Positions 32,110 through 40,447 of a stretch of 64,000 bases of DNA are shown in pieces (the stretch's first letter is position 1; each line of letters starts with the position of its first letter). The position numbers were made by a program, and so were the translations under genes. The DNA lies in contig NZ_BDCC01000033.1 of the NCBI RefSeq assembly GCF_001613305.1, positions 186,001 to 250,000 on the forward strand, given 5' to 3'. Origin of the DNA: Nocardia vaccinii NBRC 15922 (lineage in GTDB: Bacteria; Actinomycetota; Actinomycetes; Mycobacteriales; Mycobacteriaceae). Below the pieces are notes generated by a model. It ran no database searches, had not been told where the DNA came from, and saw nothing but the letters and a program-made list of their open reading frames with translations.

Positions 32110-33153
32110 ATGAGTGAGTCGACGAGACGAACCGTGCCGGATGCGGGCGAAATGACGGCCTGGCAGGTCACCCGGCCGGGGCCGATATCCGGCGGCCCAT
32201 TGCGGCGAGTGCGGGTACCGATTCCGGAGCCGGGGCCGGGTGAGCTTTCGGTGCGGGTGCTGGCCTGCGGGGTGTGTCGCACGGATCTGCATGTGGCGGA
32301 GGGGGATCTGCCGGTGCATCGGCCCGGCGTGGTACCCGGACACGAGATCGTCGGCGAGGTGGTCGCGAGCGGCGCGGGCGCCGCCGCGGAGTTCGAGGTG
32401 GGGGACCGGGTGGGCATCGCGTGGCTGCGGCACACCTGCGGAGTGTGCCGGTTCTGCCGCCGGGGCGCGGAGAACCTGTGCCCGGATTCGCGCTACACCG
32501 GCTGGGACGCCGACGGGGGATACGCCGAATTCACCACGGTGCCATCGGATTACGCGCACCCGCTGCCGTCCGGATATACGGACGCGGAGCTGGCGCCGCT
32601 GCTGTGCGCGGGCATCATCGGATACCGTGCGTTGCAGCGGGCCGCGCTGCCCGAGGGCGGGCGGCTGGGCATCTACGGATTCGGCGGCAGTGCGCACCTG
32701 GCCGCCCAGGTGGCGCTGGCGCGCGGTGCGCAGGTGCATGTGATGACCCGCGATCCGGCCGCGCGGGAGCTTGCCGTGGCGCTCGGTGCGGCCTCGGCGC
32801 AGGGTGCCGCGGACCCGCCGCCGGTCCCGCTGGATGCGGCGATCCTGTTCGCGCCGGTCGGTACTCTGGTGCCGCCGGCCATGGCGGCGCTCGACCGCGG
32901 CGGGGTCCTGGCGATCGCGGGCATCCATCTCAGTGATGTTCCGGTGCTGAACTATCAGCGGCATCTGTTCCAGGAGAGGGAGATTCGATCGGTGACGGCC
33001 AATACCCGAACCGATGCCCGCGAATTCCTGGCCTTCGCCGGCGCGCACCGGCTCGAGGTGACTGTGCACCCGTACGGGTTGGAGTTCGCGGACCGCGCTC
33101 TCTCGGATCTGGCAAACGGACAGTTTGCGGGAGCTGCCGCGCTCATCCCCTGA
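32110..33153 (+). CDS. zinc-dependent alcohol dehydrogenase (AdhA-like)
   Basis: 347 residues from ATG 32110. Catalytic zinc site CGVCRTDLH with GHEIVG, and the structural-zinc cluster CGVCRFCRRGAENLC. The cofactor fold reads LGIYGFGGSAHLAAQVA. The style and spacing match the zinc alcohol dehydrogenases of mycobacteria (AdhA) that oxidise short alcohols with NAD. Stand-alone gene divergent from the F420-type oxidoreductase. Confidence 0.9.
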   Translation: MSESTRRTVPDAGEMTAWQVTRPGPISGGPLRRVRVPIPEPGPGELSVRVLACGVCRTDLHVAEGDLPVHRPGVVPGHEIVGEVVASGAGAAAEFEVGDRVGIAWLRHTCGVCRFCRRGAENLCPDSRYTGWDADGGYAEFTTVPSDYAHPLPSGYTDAELAPLLCAGIIGYRALQRAALPEGGRLGIYGFGGSAHLAAQVALARGAQVHVMTRDPAARELAVALGAASAQGAADPPPVPLDAAILFAPVGTLVPPAMAALDRGGVLAIAGIHLSDVPVLNYQRHLFQEREIRSVTANTRTDAREFLAFAGAHRLEVTVHPYGLEFADRALSDLANGQFAGAAALIP

Positions 33154-33268
33154 CACGCCGGTGACACGCCGATTAGTGCAGCTAGAGTTCGCGATTCACC
33201 CTCTTTGTCGTGGTGTCTGATGCTTTGCTGGATATATACACGGCGAGTAGAGGATGGAGGCGAAGTCG

Positions 33269-34159
33269 ATGCATCGGGTATCGCAGCAGGACCATGCTCG
33301 TAGCGCGCGGCCGTGGTTGTGGCCGACGCTGATCACGGTGGCGGTGATCGCGGCCGCGGTGTGGGCGGTGCGTCCGGACCCGTCCGCCTGCCGGACCGCC
33401 TCGCCGGGCGCGGGGCCGCGCCCGGCGACGATGAGTGTGCCGAATACGCCGTTTTCCCAACGGATTCCGATTACCGAACAGGTCGATCCACCTGCCCTCG
33501 CGCAGGCGCGGTACTACACGTTCGGTCCGGATGTGGCGTGTTCGTACCCGGATCTGCCGTCGGACGGTTACTACGTCGGGGTGCCGACGGACGAGTACGA
33601 CGGCAGTGCGGTCTGCGGCCAGTACGTCGACCTGTACGGACCGCTGGGGTCGGTGCGCGCGCAGATCGTGGATCGCTGCCCGGGATGCGGTGCGCACCAA
33701 TACGATCTGAGCGCTGCTGCCTTCGCGCGGGTAGCCGATCCGGGCGCCGGCGTAGCGCAGATCGGCGTCAGCCGTGTGCACAATCCTTCGCCGTCGCCCG
33801 ATCTGGTGTATCGGATCGAGGACGGCTCCTCGGCGGACTGGCTGGGCTTGCAGTTCACCGATACCGGAAATCCGTTGAGCCGAGTGGAGATTCGTCCGAC
33901 TGCGGGTGGGGCCGGGCATACGCTGACGCGGCGCATGGACAATTTCTGGACGATCTCGGGGGCCGGAGCGGGTCCGTTCACCGCGCTGGTGACCGATGCG
34001 GACGGCCACCAGGTCGTCGTGCCCGGAATCGTGCTGGAACCGGGACGCTCGCGACATACCGGTCGCAGTCTCTACGCGCCTCCCGCCCGGATACCGGCGG
34101 CCACCGTCTCGCGGCCCGTGTCGTCCGTGCTGACCTCGGCGGTGGCCGTCTGCTCCTGA
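33269..34159 (+). CDS. expansin-like secreted/membrane-anchored protein (DPBB domain)
   Basis: Start ATG 33269 is preferred over ATG 33254 because the latter's own codons form the GGAGGCG site for it. About 296 residues: basic N-terminus, one hydrophobic segment (PTLITVAVIAAAVWAV), then a double-psi beta barrel with ARYYTFGPDVACSYPDL, YVGVPTDEYDGSAVCGQYVD, and VRAQIVDRCPGCGAHQYDLS, which carries the conserved Asp residues and cysteines of bacterial expansins. The C-terminal part (VEIRPTAGG, LTRRMDNFWTI) fits the cellulose-binding CBM63-like domain. Expansins loosen polysaccharide networks without hydrolysis. Confidence 0.85.
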   Translation: MHRVSQQDHARSARPWLWPTLITVAVIAAAVWAVRPDPSACRTASPGAGPRPATMSVPNTPFSQRIPITEQVDPPALAQARYYTFGPDVACSYPDLPSDGYYVGVPTDEYDGSAVCGQYVDLYGPLGSVRAQIVDRCPGCGAHQYDLSAAAFARVADPGAGVAQIGVSRVHNPSPSPDLVYRIEDGSSADWLGLQFTDTGNPLSRVEIRPTAGGAGHTLTRRMDNFWTISGAGAGPFTALVTDADGHQVVVPGIVLEPGRSRHTGRSLYAPPARIPAATVSRPVSSVLTSAVAVCS

Positions 34160-34245
34160 GCCGGGCATATCGGCCGACCGGGCGTATGCGATCATCGGCG
34201 GGAACACGTTCTCGTCCGTCGGGGCGGTGCACCAGGAGGCAGGCG

Positions 34246-35175
34246 ATGGCCGATCGGAACACGGCGAACCAGAAGGCGGCCGCACGGTTCTCGGCGGCGA
34301 GACCGATCCGCAGCCTGAGCGACCGGGTCACGCGGCTGAACGAGGTACCCGCCGGGACAATGGTGGAACTGCCCGGTCGCGGCCGGACCTATCTGGTCGA
34401 CATCGCGGGTCCCGAGGGCGCTCCGACGCTGATCCTGTTGCACGGTATGGTCGCCACCGCGATGCTCAACTGGTTCCCCGCGCTCGAGGAGTTGTCCAGG
34501 GCCTACCGCGTGGTGCTGTTCGACCAACGCTGGCACGGCCACGGAATCCGTTCGCGCCGTTTCGATCTGGATGATCTGGCCGAGGACGTGATCGCGGTCG
34601 CCGATCTGGTCGGCGTCGAACGACCGATCCTGGCCGGGTACTCCATGGGCGGTATGGTCGCCCAGCTCGTCGCGCACCGGTTTCCCGAGCGGGTCGGTGG
34701 AATAGTGTTGTGCGCCACTACCTATCGATTCCAAGAGACATGGCGCGAACGGGCCTTCCACGGTGGACTGGCCGCTGTGGCGGGGCTCGCCTCGGAGACG
34801 GCCTCGCGTCGCGTGGTTCGCGTCGGGCAGCGGTTGCCCGGAATGCCGCGGATCTCTTGGGAGAAGGGACGTTTGGATCGCTGGGCGCTGTCGGAGCTGC
34901 ACAGTGTCAGCAGCTTGGGAATGGCGTGGGCCATCGCCGAGCTCGGCGAATTCGATTCGTCGTCCTGGCTTGGTACCTTGAAAGTTCCTGCGGCAGTGGT
35001 TATCACGACGCACGATCGGGTGCTGCCGGTGCGTCGGCAGCTGGAGATGGCCACGCTGATTCCGGGTGCGGAGATCTTCCTGGCCAGGGCGGGACACGCG
35101 GCCTGTGTGCTCGAGGCCGACGCCTTCGTCCCCGCCCTGCTGGACGCGTGTGCAGCGGTGGCCGCCCGGCTGTGA
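34246..35175 (+). CDS. alpha/beta hydrolase
   Basis: 309 residues from ATG 34246 with AGGAGG site. Oxyanion loop LLHGMVATAMLN, the WHGHG loop, nucleophile elbow AGYSMGG, catalytic Asp in ITTHDRVLP and His in RAGHAAC. This branch often hydrolyses esters or lactones. Substrate unknown. Its stop is immediately adjacent to the stop of the convergent 5'-nucleotidase gene. Confidence 0.85.
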   Translation: MADRNTANQKAAARFSAARPIRSLSDRVTRLNEVPAGTMVELPGRGRTYLVDIAGPEGAPTLILLHGMVATAMLNWFPALEELSRAYRVVLFDQRWHGHGIRSRRFDLDDLAEDVIAVADLVGVERPILAGYSMGGMVAQLVAHRFPERVGGIVLCATTYRFQETWRERAFHGGLAAVAGLASETASRRVVRVGQRLPGMPRISWEKGRLDRWALSELHSVSSLGMAWAIAELGEFDSSSWLGTLKVPAAVVITTHDRVLPVRRQLEMATLIPGAEIFLARAGHAACVLEADAFVPALLDACAAVAARL

Positions 35176-36864
35176 TCAGCGCCGCTGGACGCGGCTTGCC
35201 GGGGGTTCGATCTTCGCTCGGCTCGCCAGATACGCATCGAATGCGGCGAGGTCGTCCGGGCCGACCGCGCTCTGCTGCCCCTGAGCGAAGACGCTGAACC
35301 CATCTCCGCCTGCGGCGAGGAAGTTGTTCGTCGAAACCTGGTACACCGCATGGGTATCCAGAGCCTGCCCCGCGATCCGCACGGTATCCTCGAGGATCTT
35401 GTGGCCCGTGGGCGCGGAATCGGAGTAGGAGTAGGTGATCCCGGCCACCGACAGCACACCGGGCGTGGTCTTGTTATCCCATTGCTGCTCCAGCAGATTC
35501 AGGATCTGCTGGCCGGTCAGAGCCACGGTCACCACCTCGTTGCCGAAGGGCTGCACGGTGTACGCCTGTTCGTAGGTGATCGCGCCGCCGCTCAGATCCG
35601 CCCGCACGCCACCGGGATTCATGAACGCGGCCACGGCGTGATCGGGAGCCATGGCCGCGAGCATGGCGTCGGCGATCACATCGCCGAGCGGTGAATCACC
35701 ACCGGGAGTCGGCTCGTTGGACAACGGACCGGCGGTGGTGCCGACCACGTGCGCGGCGCGCGGGCGCGACTGATCGGCGAAGAAATCGACGAGTTTCGCG
35801 GCGGCCGGGTCGGGTGCCACGGTTCGGGTGACCACCCGATTGACCGCCTTCGCATCGACGGTTCCGTCGTGGAAGCGCAGGGTGACATCGGTGATCAGGC
35901 GTCCGTAGGACGCGGCCTGCGTCACCACCTTGCCCGCGATGGTGCAGTTGTAGGCCTGGTGGGTGTGCGCGGTGAGCAGCACCTTCACCCGGGAATCGAG
36001 GCGATCGGCCAGCGCGGTGACGTTCGGTCCGATGTTCGCGCAGCCGTTGTAGTCGACCGGCGCGCCGCGAGTCTGCTGTGCGCCGCCGTCGTGTACCAGC
36101 GCAACCACCGTTTCCGCCCCCGCGGCGAGCAGCTGCGGGACGTACTTGTTCACCGCGTCGGCCTCATCGCCGAAGGTGTAGCCCCGGATCGCGTCGGGCA
36201 TCACGATCTGCGCTGTCGCCGGGGTGACGGTGCCGACGACGCCGATCTTGTGGCCGCCCACCCGCAACATCGTCCACGGCTTCAGACCGGGTGGCAGTTG
36301 ACCGTACGCATCGGTGACATTGGCCGCCAGATAGGGAAATGCGGCTCCGGTGAAGGGTTGTCCGGGGGAGCAGCCGTCAGCGGCACAACCGCCCTCCTGC
36401 AACCGCGTCAATTCGGCTGTGCCGTGGTCGAATTCGTGATTGCCCGCCGCGGAGGCGGCCACTCCCAGCGAATCGAGGTAGTCGATCGTGGGCTCGTCGT
36501 GGAACAGCGCCGAGATCAGCGGGCTGGCGCTGACATTGTCGCCGGCGGACAGGATCGCGCTCGCGGGATAGGCCGCTCTCAGCTTCGCCAGATGAGCGCT
36601 CAGGTATGCCGCGCCCCCGGCCCGGTACGCGCCGACGCGTCCGTTGCTCCCGCCGGGCGGCTCCAAATTGCCGTGCAGGTCGTTGATTTCGAACAGATGC
36701 ACCTCGCCCGATTGTGCCGCGGGCAGATCATCGGTGGAGATCAGCGGGATCGGGTCGGCATGCGACGAGTTCGACGGTGCGGTACCGTGACCCCCGCAGC
36801 CGGCCAGCAATACCATGCCGATGACGGCGATCATCGCTTCGATCAGGCGGCGACGCGGCTTCAT
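35176..36864 (-). CDS. 5'-nucleotidase/metallophosphatase lipoprotein (UshA-like)
   Basis: 562 residues from ATG 36864. Lipoprotein signal with lipobox LLAGC (Cys23). The calcineurin-like domain has EINDLHGNLE, SAGDNVSASPLIS, GNHEFDHG, ALVHDGG and LTAHTHQAYN, which together form the two-metal site. The C-terminal 5'-nucleotidase domain has NPGGVRADLSGGAITYEQAY. It degrades extracellular nucleotides to nucleosides and phosphate on the cell surface. The gene follows the Acr1-type reductase by 63 bases on the same strand. Confidence 0.92.
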   Translation of the reverse strand: MKPRRRLIEAMIAVIGMVLLAGCGGHGTAPSNSSHADPIPLISTDDLPAAQSGEVHLFEINDLHGNLEPPGGSNGRVGAYRAGGAAYLSAHLAKLRAAYPASAILSAGDNVSASPLISALFHDEPTIDYLDSLGVAASAAGNHEFDHGTAELTRLQEGGCAADGCSPGQPFTGAAFPYLAANVTDAYGQLPPGLKPWTMLRVGGHKIGVVGTVTPATAQIVMPDAIRGYTFGDEADAVNKYVPQLLAAGAETVVALVHDGGAQQTRGAPVDYNGCANIGPNVTALADRLDSRVKVLLTAHTHQAYNCTIAGKVVTQAASYGRLITDVTLRFHDGTVDAKAVNRVVTRTVAPDPAAAKLVDFFADQSRPRAAHVVGTTAGPLSNEPTPGGDSPLGDVIADAMLAAMAPDHAVAAFMNPGGVRADLSGGAITYEQAYTVQPFGNEVVTVALTGQQILNLLEQQWDNKTTPGVLSVAGITYSYSDSAPTGHKILEDTVRIAGQALDTHAVYQVSTNNFLAAGGDGFSVFAQGQQSAVGPDDLAAFDAYLASRAKIEPPASRVQRR

Positions 36865-36927
36865 AACCCTCGACTCTGACAGGCCGATACTGCGTCCGGA
36901 CGGCGCTCGGGTGAATTTCCGGCGGAA

Positions 36928-38931
36928 TCACCAGTGCAGGCCGGGAATCCGGTTGGTGATCCGAGTGGCCGGCGCCGGCATCCCCATCAGCGGCTGCACG
37001 AGCGGGGCCAGTGCCAGCAGTGGGCTTCGCCCCTCCGGTGCATCGGTGTCCGGACGTCCCGCGCCGGACGTGGCCGCGGCCGACTCGCCGAACATCCGGA
37101 AACCGCGGTGCAGGATCGCCTTCTTCACCGAGGGCATCACGGTATCCACGACCTGTGCGAAAGTGCCTATCGGCGTATCGATGCGGGCCGGGCGTTCGGT
37201 CAACGCGCGCACCACGATCGCCGCGGCCTGATCGGGCGTGTGCACCGGGATGGAGCGGTACAGATCGGTCGGCGCGATCATCGGGGTGCGCACCAGCGGC
37301 ATCCGCACCGAGGTGAAACTGATTCCGGCATCGGCATTTTCCACGGCCGCGATCTCGCTGAAGGTGTCCAGTGCGGATTTGCTCGCGACGTAGGCGGCGA
37401 AGCGCGGCAGTTTGGTCTGCACGGCGATGGAGGAGATGTTGACGAAATGCCCGAAGCGGCGTTCGCGCATCGCGGGCAGCACCGCGAGGATCAGCCGCAC
37501 CGCGCCGAAGTAGTTCACCGCCATGGTCCGCTCGAAATCGTGCATCCGGTCGGTGGAGTTGAGCACCGATCGACGGATCGAGCGGCCCGCGTTGTTGACC
37601 ACGTAGTCGATGTGGCGGTGGTCCGCGAGCACCTGTTTGACCAGTAGCTCGACCGCCTTCTCATCGGTGATGTCGCAAGAATATGCCTGCGCGGCACCGC
37701 TGTTCGCGCGAACCTCCGCTGCGGCGGCCTCGAGTTCGTCGGTGCTGCGGGCCACCATCAGGACCGTGGCTCCGCGGCGGGCGACCGCGTGTGCGGTGGC
37801 CAGGCCGATGCCCGAGGATGCGCCGGTGATCAGCACGATCCGTCCGCGCAGCGGATCGCCGTCGGTGCGGCGCGCCCGGTCCGGGTCCAGGCGGCCGCGC
37901 CAGAAGTCCCACAGCGTTCCGGCGTACTCCTCGAATGCGGGCGGGGTGAGCCCGCGCAGCTGGGCGCGGGTGAAGTCGGAGACGAATTCGGAGGCGAAGG
38001 TCACGTGTGGCGCGACCTCGGCCGGAATTCCCAACTGCTGCAACAGATAATCGCGCACCTGCGGAACACCCGGAATCCTGCCGAGCAGGTTCAACGCACC
38101 TTGGCTGCCAGGCAGCGTGCCCACTGCGGCGGGTGCGCCCGCGGCGCGGGCCAGTGCGGCGTAGACCTCCGCGAACGGCTGGGGTTCCGGATTGACCAGG
38201 TGGAAGGTGCGGCGGTTCAGGCCGGGGCGGCGGATCAACCGGACCATGGCCGCGGCCACGTAATCCACCGGAACGATATTGGTGCAGCCCAGATCCGGCA
38301 GCATCATCGGCAGTTCCGAGGGCAGTGCGGCCAACCGGGCGATGGCGGCGAAGAAGTAGTAGGGCCCGTCGATCTTGTCCATCTCGCCGGTGGTCGAATC
38401 TCCGGCGACGATTGCCGGGCGATAGATTCGCCAGCGTAGTCCCCGGGCTTCGCGAACCAGTTTCTCCGCGGCGAATTTGGTTCGGTGATAAGGAGATTCG
38501 AGGTTCTGGCCGAGATCGAAATCGTCCTCGAAGAATTGACCGCGGTGGTCGCCCGCGACCGCTACCGAGGAGACGTGATGCAGGACCGCGTCGAGTTCGG
38601 TGGCCAGCTCGATCACTCCGCGGGTGCCGGTGACGTTGGCGGCGTAGGCGGTTTCCTCGTCGGCGGTCATGTCATAGACCGCGCCGAGGTGGATCACGTG
38701 CTCGGCCTGCGGCGGAACATCTTGCAGCCCAAGATTTTCCGCAGTCAGATCGCCGATCAGCGGGAAGACCCGGTCGGTGGCCTGCCAGCTCGCGATCAGT
38801 TCGGCGAGCTTGGCCGCGGATGCCTCGCGCACCAGGATGTGGATCACAGCCTCCGGATCGCTGGTGAGCAGACCCTGGACGACGCGTCGGCCGAGAAATC
38901 CGGTGCCGCCCGTCACGATATACGAAACCAT
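36928..38931 (-). CDS. two-domain fatty acyl reductase (Acr1/FcrA-like)
   Basis: 667 residues from ATG 38931 with GGAGGGG site. Residues 1-350 form an extended SDR/male-sterility-type reductase: TGGTGFLGRR (7-16) and YHRTK active site (148-152). Residues 362-600 form a second, classical SDR: LITGASSGIG (367-376), NNAG, and YVASK. This fusion is the architecture of mycobacterial Acr1 and of Marinobacter-type reductases that convert acyl-CoA to fatty aldehyde and alcohol for wax esters and ether lipids. No wax synthase is in the window. Confidence 0.85.
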   Translation of the reverse strand: MVSYIVTGGTGFLGRRVVQGLLTSDPEAVIHILVREASAAKLAELIASWQATDRVFPLIGDLTAENLGLQDVPPQAEHVIHLGAVYDMTADEETAYAANVTGTRGVIELATELDAVLHHVSSVAVAGDHRGQFFEDDFDLGQNLESPYHRTKFAAEKLVREARGLRWRIYRPAIVAGDSTTGEMDKIDGPYYFFAAIARLAALPSELPMMLPDLGCTNIVPVDYVAAAMVRLIRRPGLNRRTFHLVNPEPQPFAEVYAALARAAGAPAAVGTLPGSQGALNLLGRIPGVPQVRDYLLQQLGIPAEVAPHVTFASEFVSDFTRAQLRGLTPPAFEEYAGTLWDFWRGRLDPDRARRTDGDPLRGRIVLITGASSGIGLATAHAVARRGATVLMVARSTDELEAAAAEVRANSGAAQAYSCDITDEKAVELLVKQVLADHRHIDYVVNNAGRSIRRSVLNSTDRMHDFERTMAVNYFGAVRLILAVLPAMRERRFGHFVNISSIAVQTKLPRFAAYVASKSALDTFSEIAAVENADAGISFTSVRMPLVRTPMIAPTDLYRSIPVHTPDQAAAIVVRALTERPARIDTPIGTFAQVVDTVMPSVKKAILHRGFRMFGESAAATSGAGRPDTDAPEGRSPLLALAPLVQPLMGMPAPATRITNRIPGLHW

Positions 38932-39262
38932 CGCCCCTCCTGGATGTCGAACATGGCGTGGCGCAACAACTTCGGCTGCGCATAACACTGTTCGTCCGAC
39001 ATTCGCCGGTGGATGCGGACGTAAGAATCGGCCGCTGACGGACTGCCTCACTAGCAGGCGTTGGGCCGGGGTAGGAACACCGTCGTGCCTAACTGGTGAG
39101 TAACTTTAGCGGGCGTTCCGTTGGGTCCGCAACTACGCCGCGCCTTTCGTTGTGTGTGTCGTATCACCACGTGAGGGTGTCGATTGATACCTGTGTCAAG
39201 GGTTTTCAGATAACTCTCGGAGGGGCTGGTTATCTGTTGGCATCCCGTACCGGGTAGTCGGC
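38932..39262. other. intergenic region
   Basis: 331 bases between the reductase start and the heme oxygenase stop, both on the minus strand. No gene supported. It must contain the promoter of the reductase. Confidence 0.5.
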
Positions 39263-39928
39263 TCAGCCCTGCCGCCGGCTCGGGAACTCCGCGGCCAGTT
39301 CGCGGAACATCGCCGAGTTGAAATCGAAGGCGCGCTGACATTCCCCCAGTACGCGCTGTTTTTCGAGATCGTCCACCGCGAGCGCGTCGAGCAGTTCGCG
39401 GTATTCGCGCTTGAATGCCGCCGGGTTCGGAATCTGGTCGAAGACGTAGAACCGCACGCCGTCGCCACGCTTGGGCAACTGCCACAACTTCTCGGCGGTG
39501 CCGCGGATCACCTGTCCGCCGGACAGGTCTCCGAGGTATCGGGTGTAGTGATGCGCGACATATCCGGCAGGCCACTCCCGGGCGCACTCCCGCACTCGTT
39601 CGGCGTAGGCGGCGGTGGCGGGCAGCGGATCCAGGTCCGCGCGCCAGTCTTCGCCGCCGAGATGGGCCAGATCGTCTTCCAGGTGCGCCACCCGCGCCAG
39701 TTCGGGCCGGACGAACGGGCCCGCCACCGGATCGGACGCCAGCGCATCGCTGTGCTCCTCGAGTGCGCGGTAGACGTGCCACAGCTGGCCGGTGTACCGG
39801 TAGAACGCCGCAACCCCCAGTCCACCGCCGAGCATATCGCTCATGAACGTGGAGTTCTCCGCATCCGCATGTTGCCGTTCGGTAGCGGTGCGGATCTGCG
39901 CGGAGAAGGGAGTGGCGGTGTCGGGCAT
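39263..39928 (-). CDS. heme oxygenase (HmuO type)
   Basis: 221 residues from ATG 39928. Proximal heme ligand His20 in TERQHADAEN at the same position as in Corynebacterium HmuO; distal helix YLGDLSGGQV with the flexible glycines and the catalytic Asp (about 134). Opens heme to biliverdin, CO and iron. It serves iron acquisition from heme. No reductase or heme importer is adjacent. A degenerate iron-box lies upstream. Confidence 0.93.
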   Translation of the reverse strand: MPDTATPFSAQIRTATERQHADAENSTFMSDMLGGGLGVAAFYRYTGQLWHVYRALEEHSDALASDPVAGPFVRPELARVAHLEDDLAHLGGEDWRADLDPLPATAAYAERVRECAREWPAGYVAHHYTRYLGDLSGGQVIRGTAEKLWQLPKRGDGVRFYVFDQIPNPAAFKREYRELLDALAVDDLEKQRVLGECQRAFDFNSAMFRELAAEFPSRRQG

Positions 39929-39973
39929 GGTGCTGCTGTCCTCACTTCGTTCCCGGGCAACGCTCCGGCCTGC

Positions 39974-39992
39974 TTTGGGTTACCTAACTTTC
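39974..39992. promoter_or_regulatory. possible degenerate IdeR/DtxR box upstream of heme oxygenase
   Basis: GGGTTACCTAAC resembles the iron-box core GGTTAGCCTAACC but is one base short in the centre and degenerate in the outer arms. It lies 46 bases upstream of the heme oxygenase start. Suggestive only. Confidence 0.35.
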
Positions 39993-40447
39993 CCTTGACG
40001 ATACCTGGCCGAGCGCGTCGCGGAATCAAACTTTCGGACGACAACGCCGCCTCCGGGGGTATGTGCGGACGTTCGGGCGAGAGGCGTGCCCGGGGGTGTG
40101 AGCTGTGGGCCGAGCGATCCGCGCTCCGGTGCGGGCCGTCGGGCCGGTCGGTCGCGACGATTCGGCGGGCCGGTCGAAAGCCGCACGGGCGGGTTCGGCC
40201 GTCGGATGTTTGCCTCGATTAGCACGAAAGTGCTTTTGCGGCAATGTGAATCGTCCAGTGTCGCGCGGGTTCGATTGGTGGAATCGGTATTCGGCGAGGT
40301 CGGCGCGGCCGGGATTGCGACGCGCCCGGGCGGGTGTGACACGGACACATTTCTTTCTGGGTCCGGAGGCCTAGCGGGGGTGAATGTGCCTGTGTTACAA
40401 CGGAGTTACGTGTAGTTGTTATTGCTAACTAACTGGAGGGCGTGAAC
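39993..40447. other. divergent intergenic region between heme oxygenase and asnB
   Basis: No gene supported. Open stretches on both strands lack starts and protein-like composition. The last 60 bases are A/T-richer and end in the GGAGGG site of asnB, so the asnB promoter is probably there. Confidence 0.5.

Noticed and set aside
33313..34245. N-terminal extension of the alpha/beta hydrolase frame
   Set aside because: It overlaps the expansin-like gene in another frame and is Arg/Gly-rich; the family start and ribosome binding site are at 34246.
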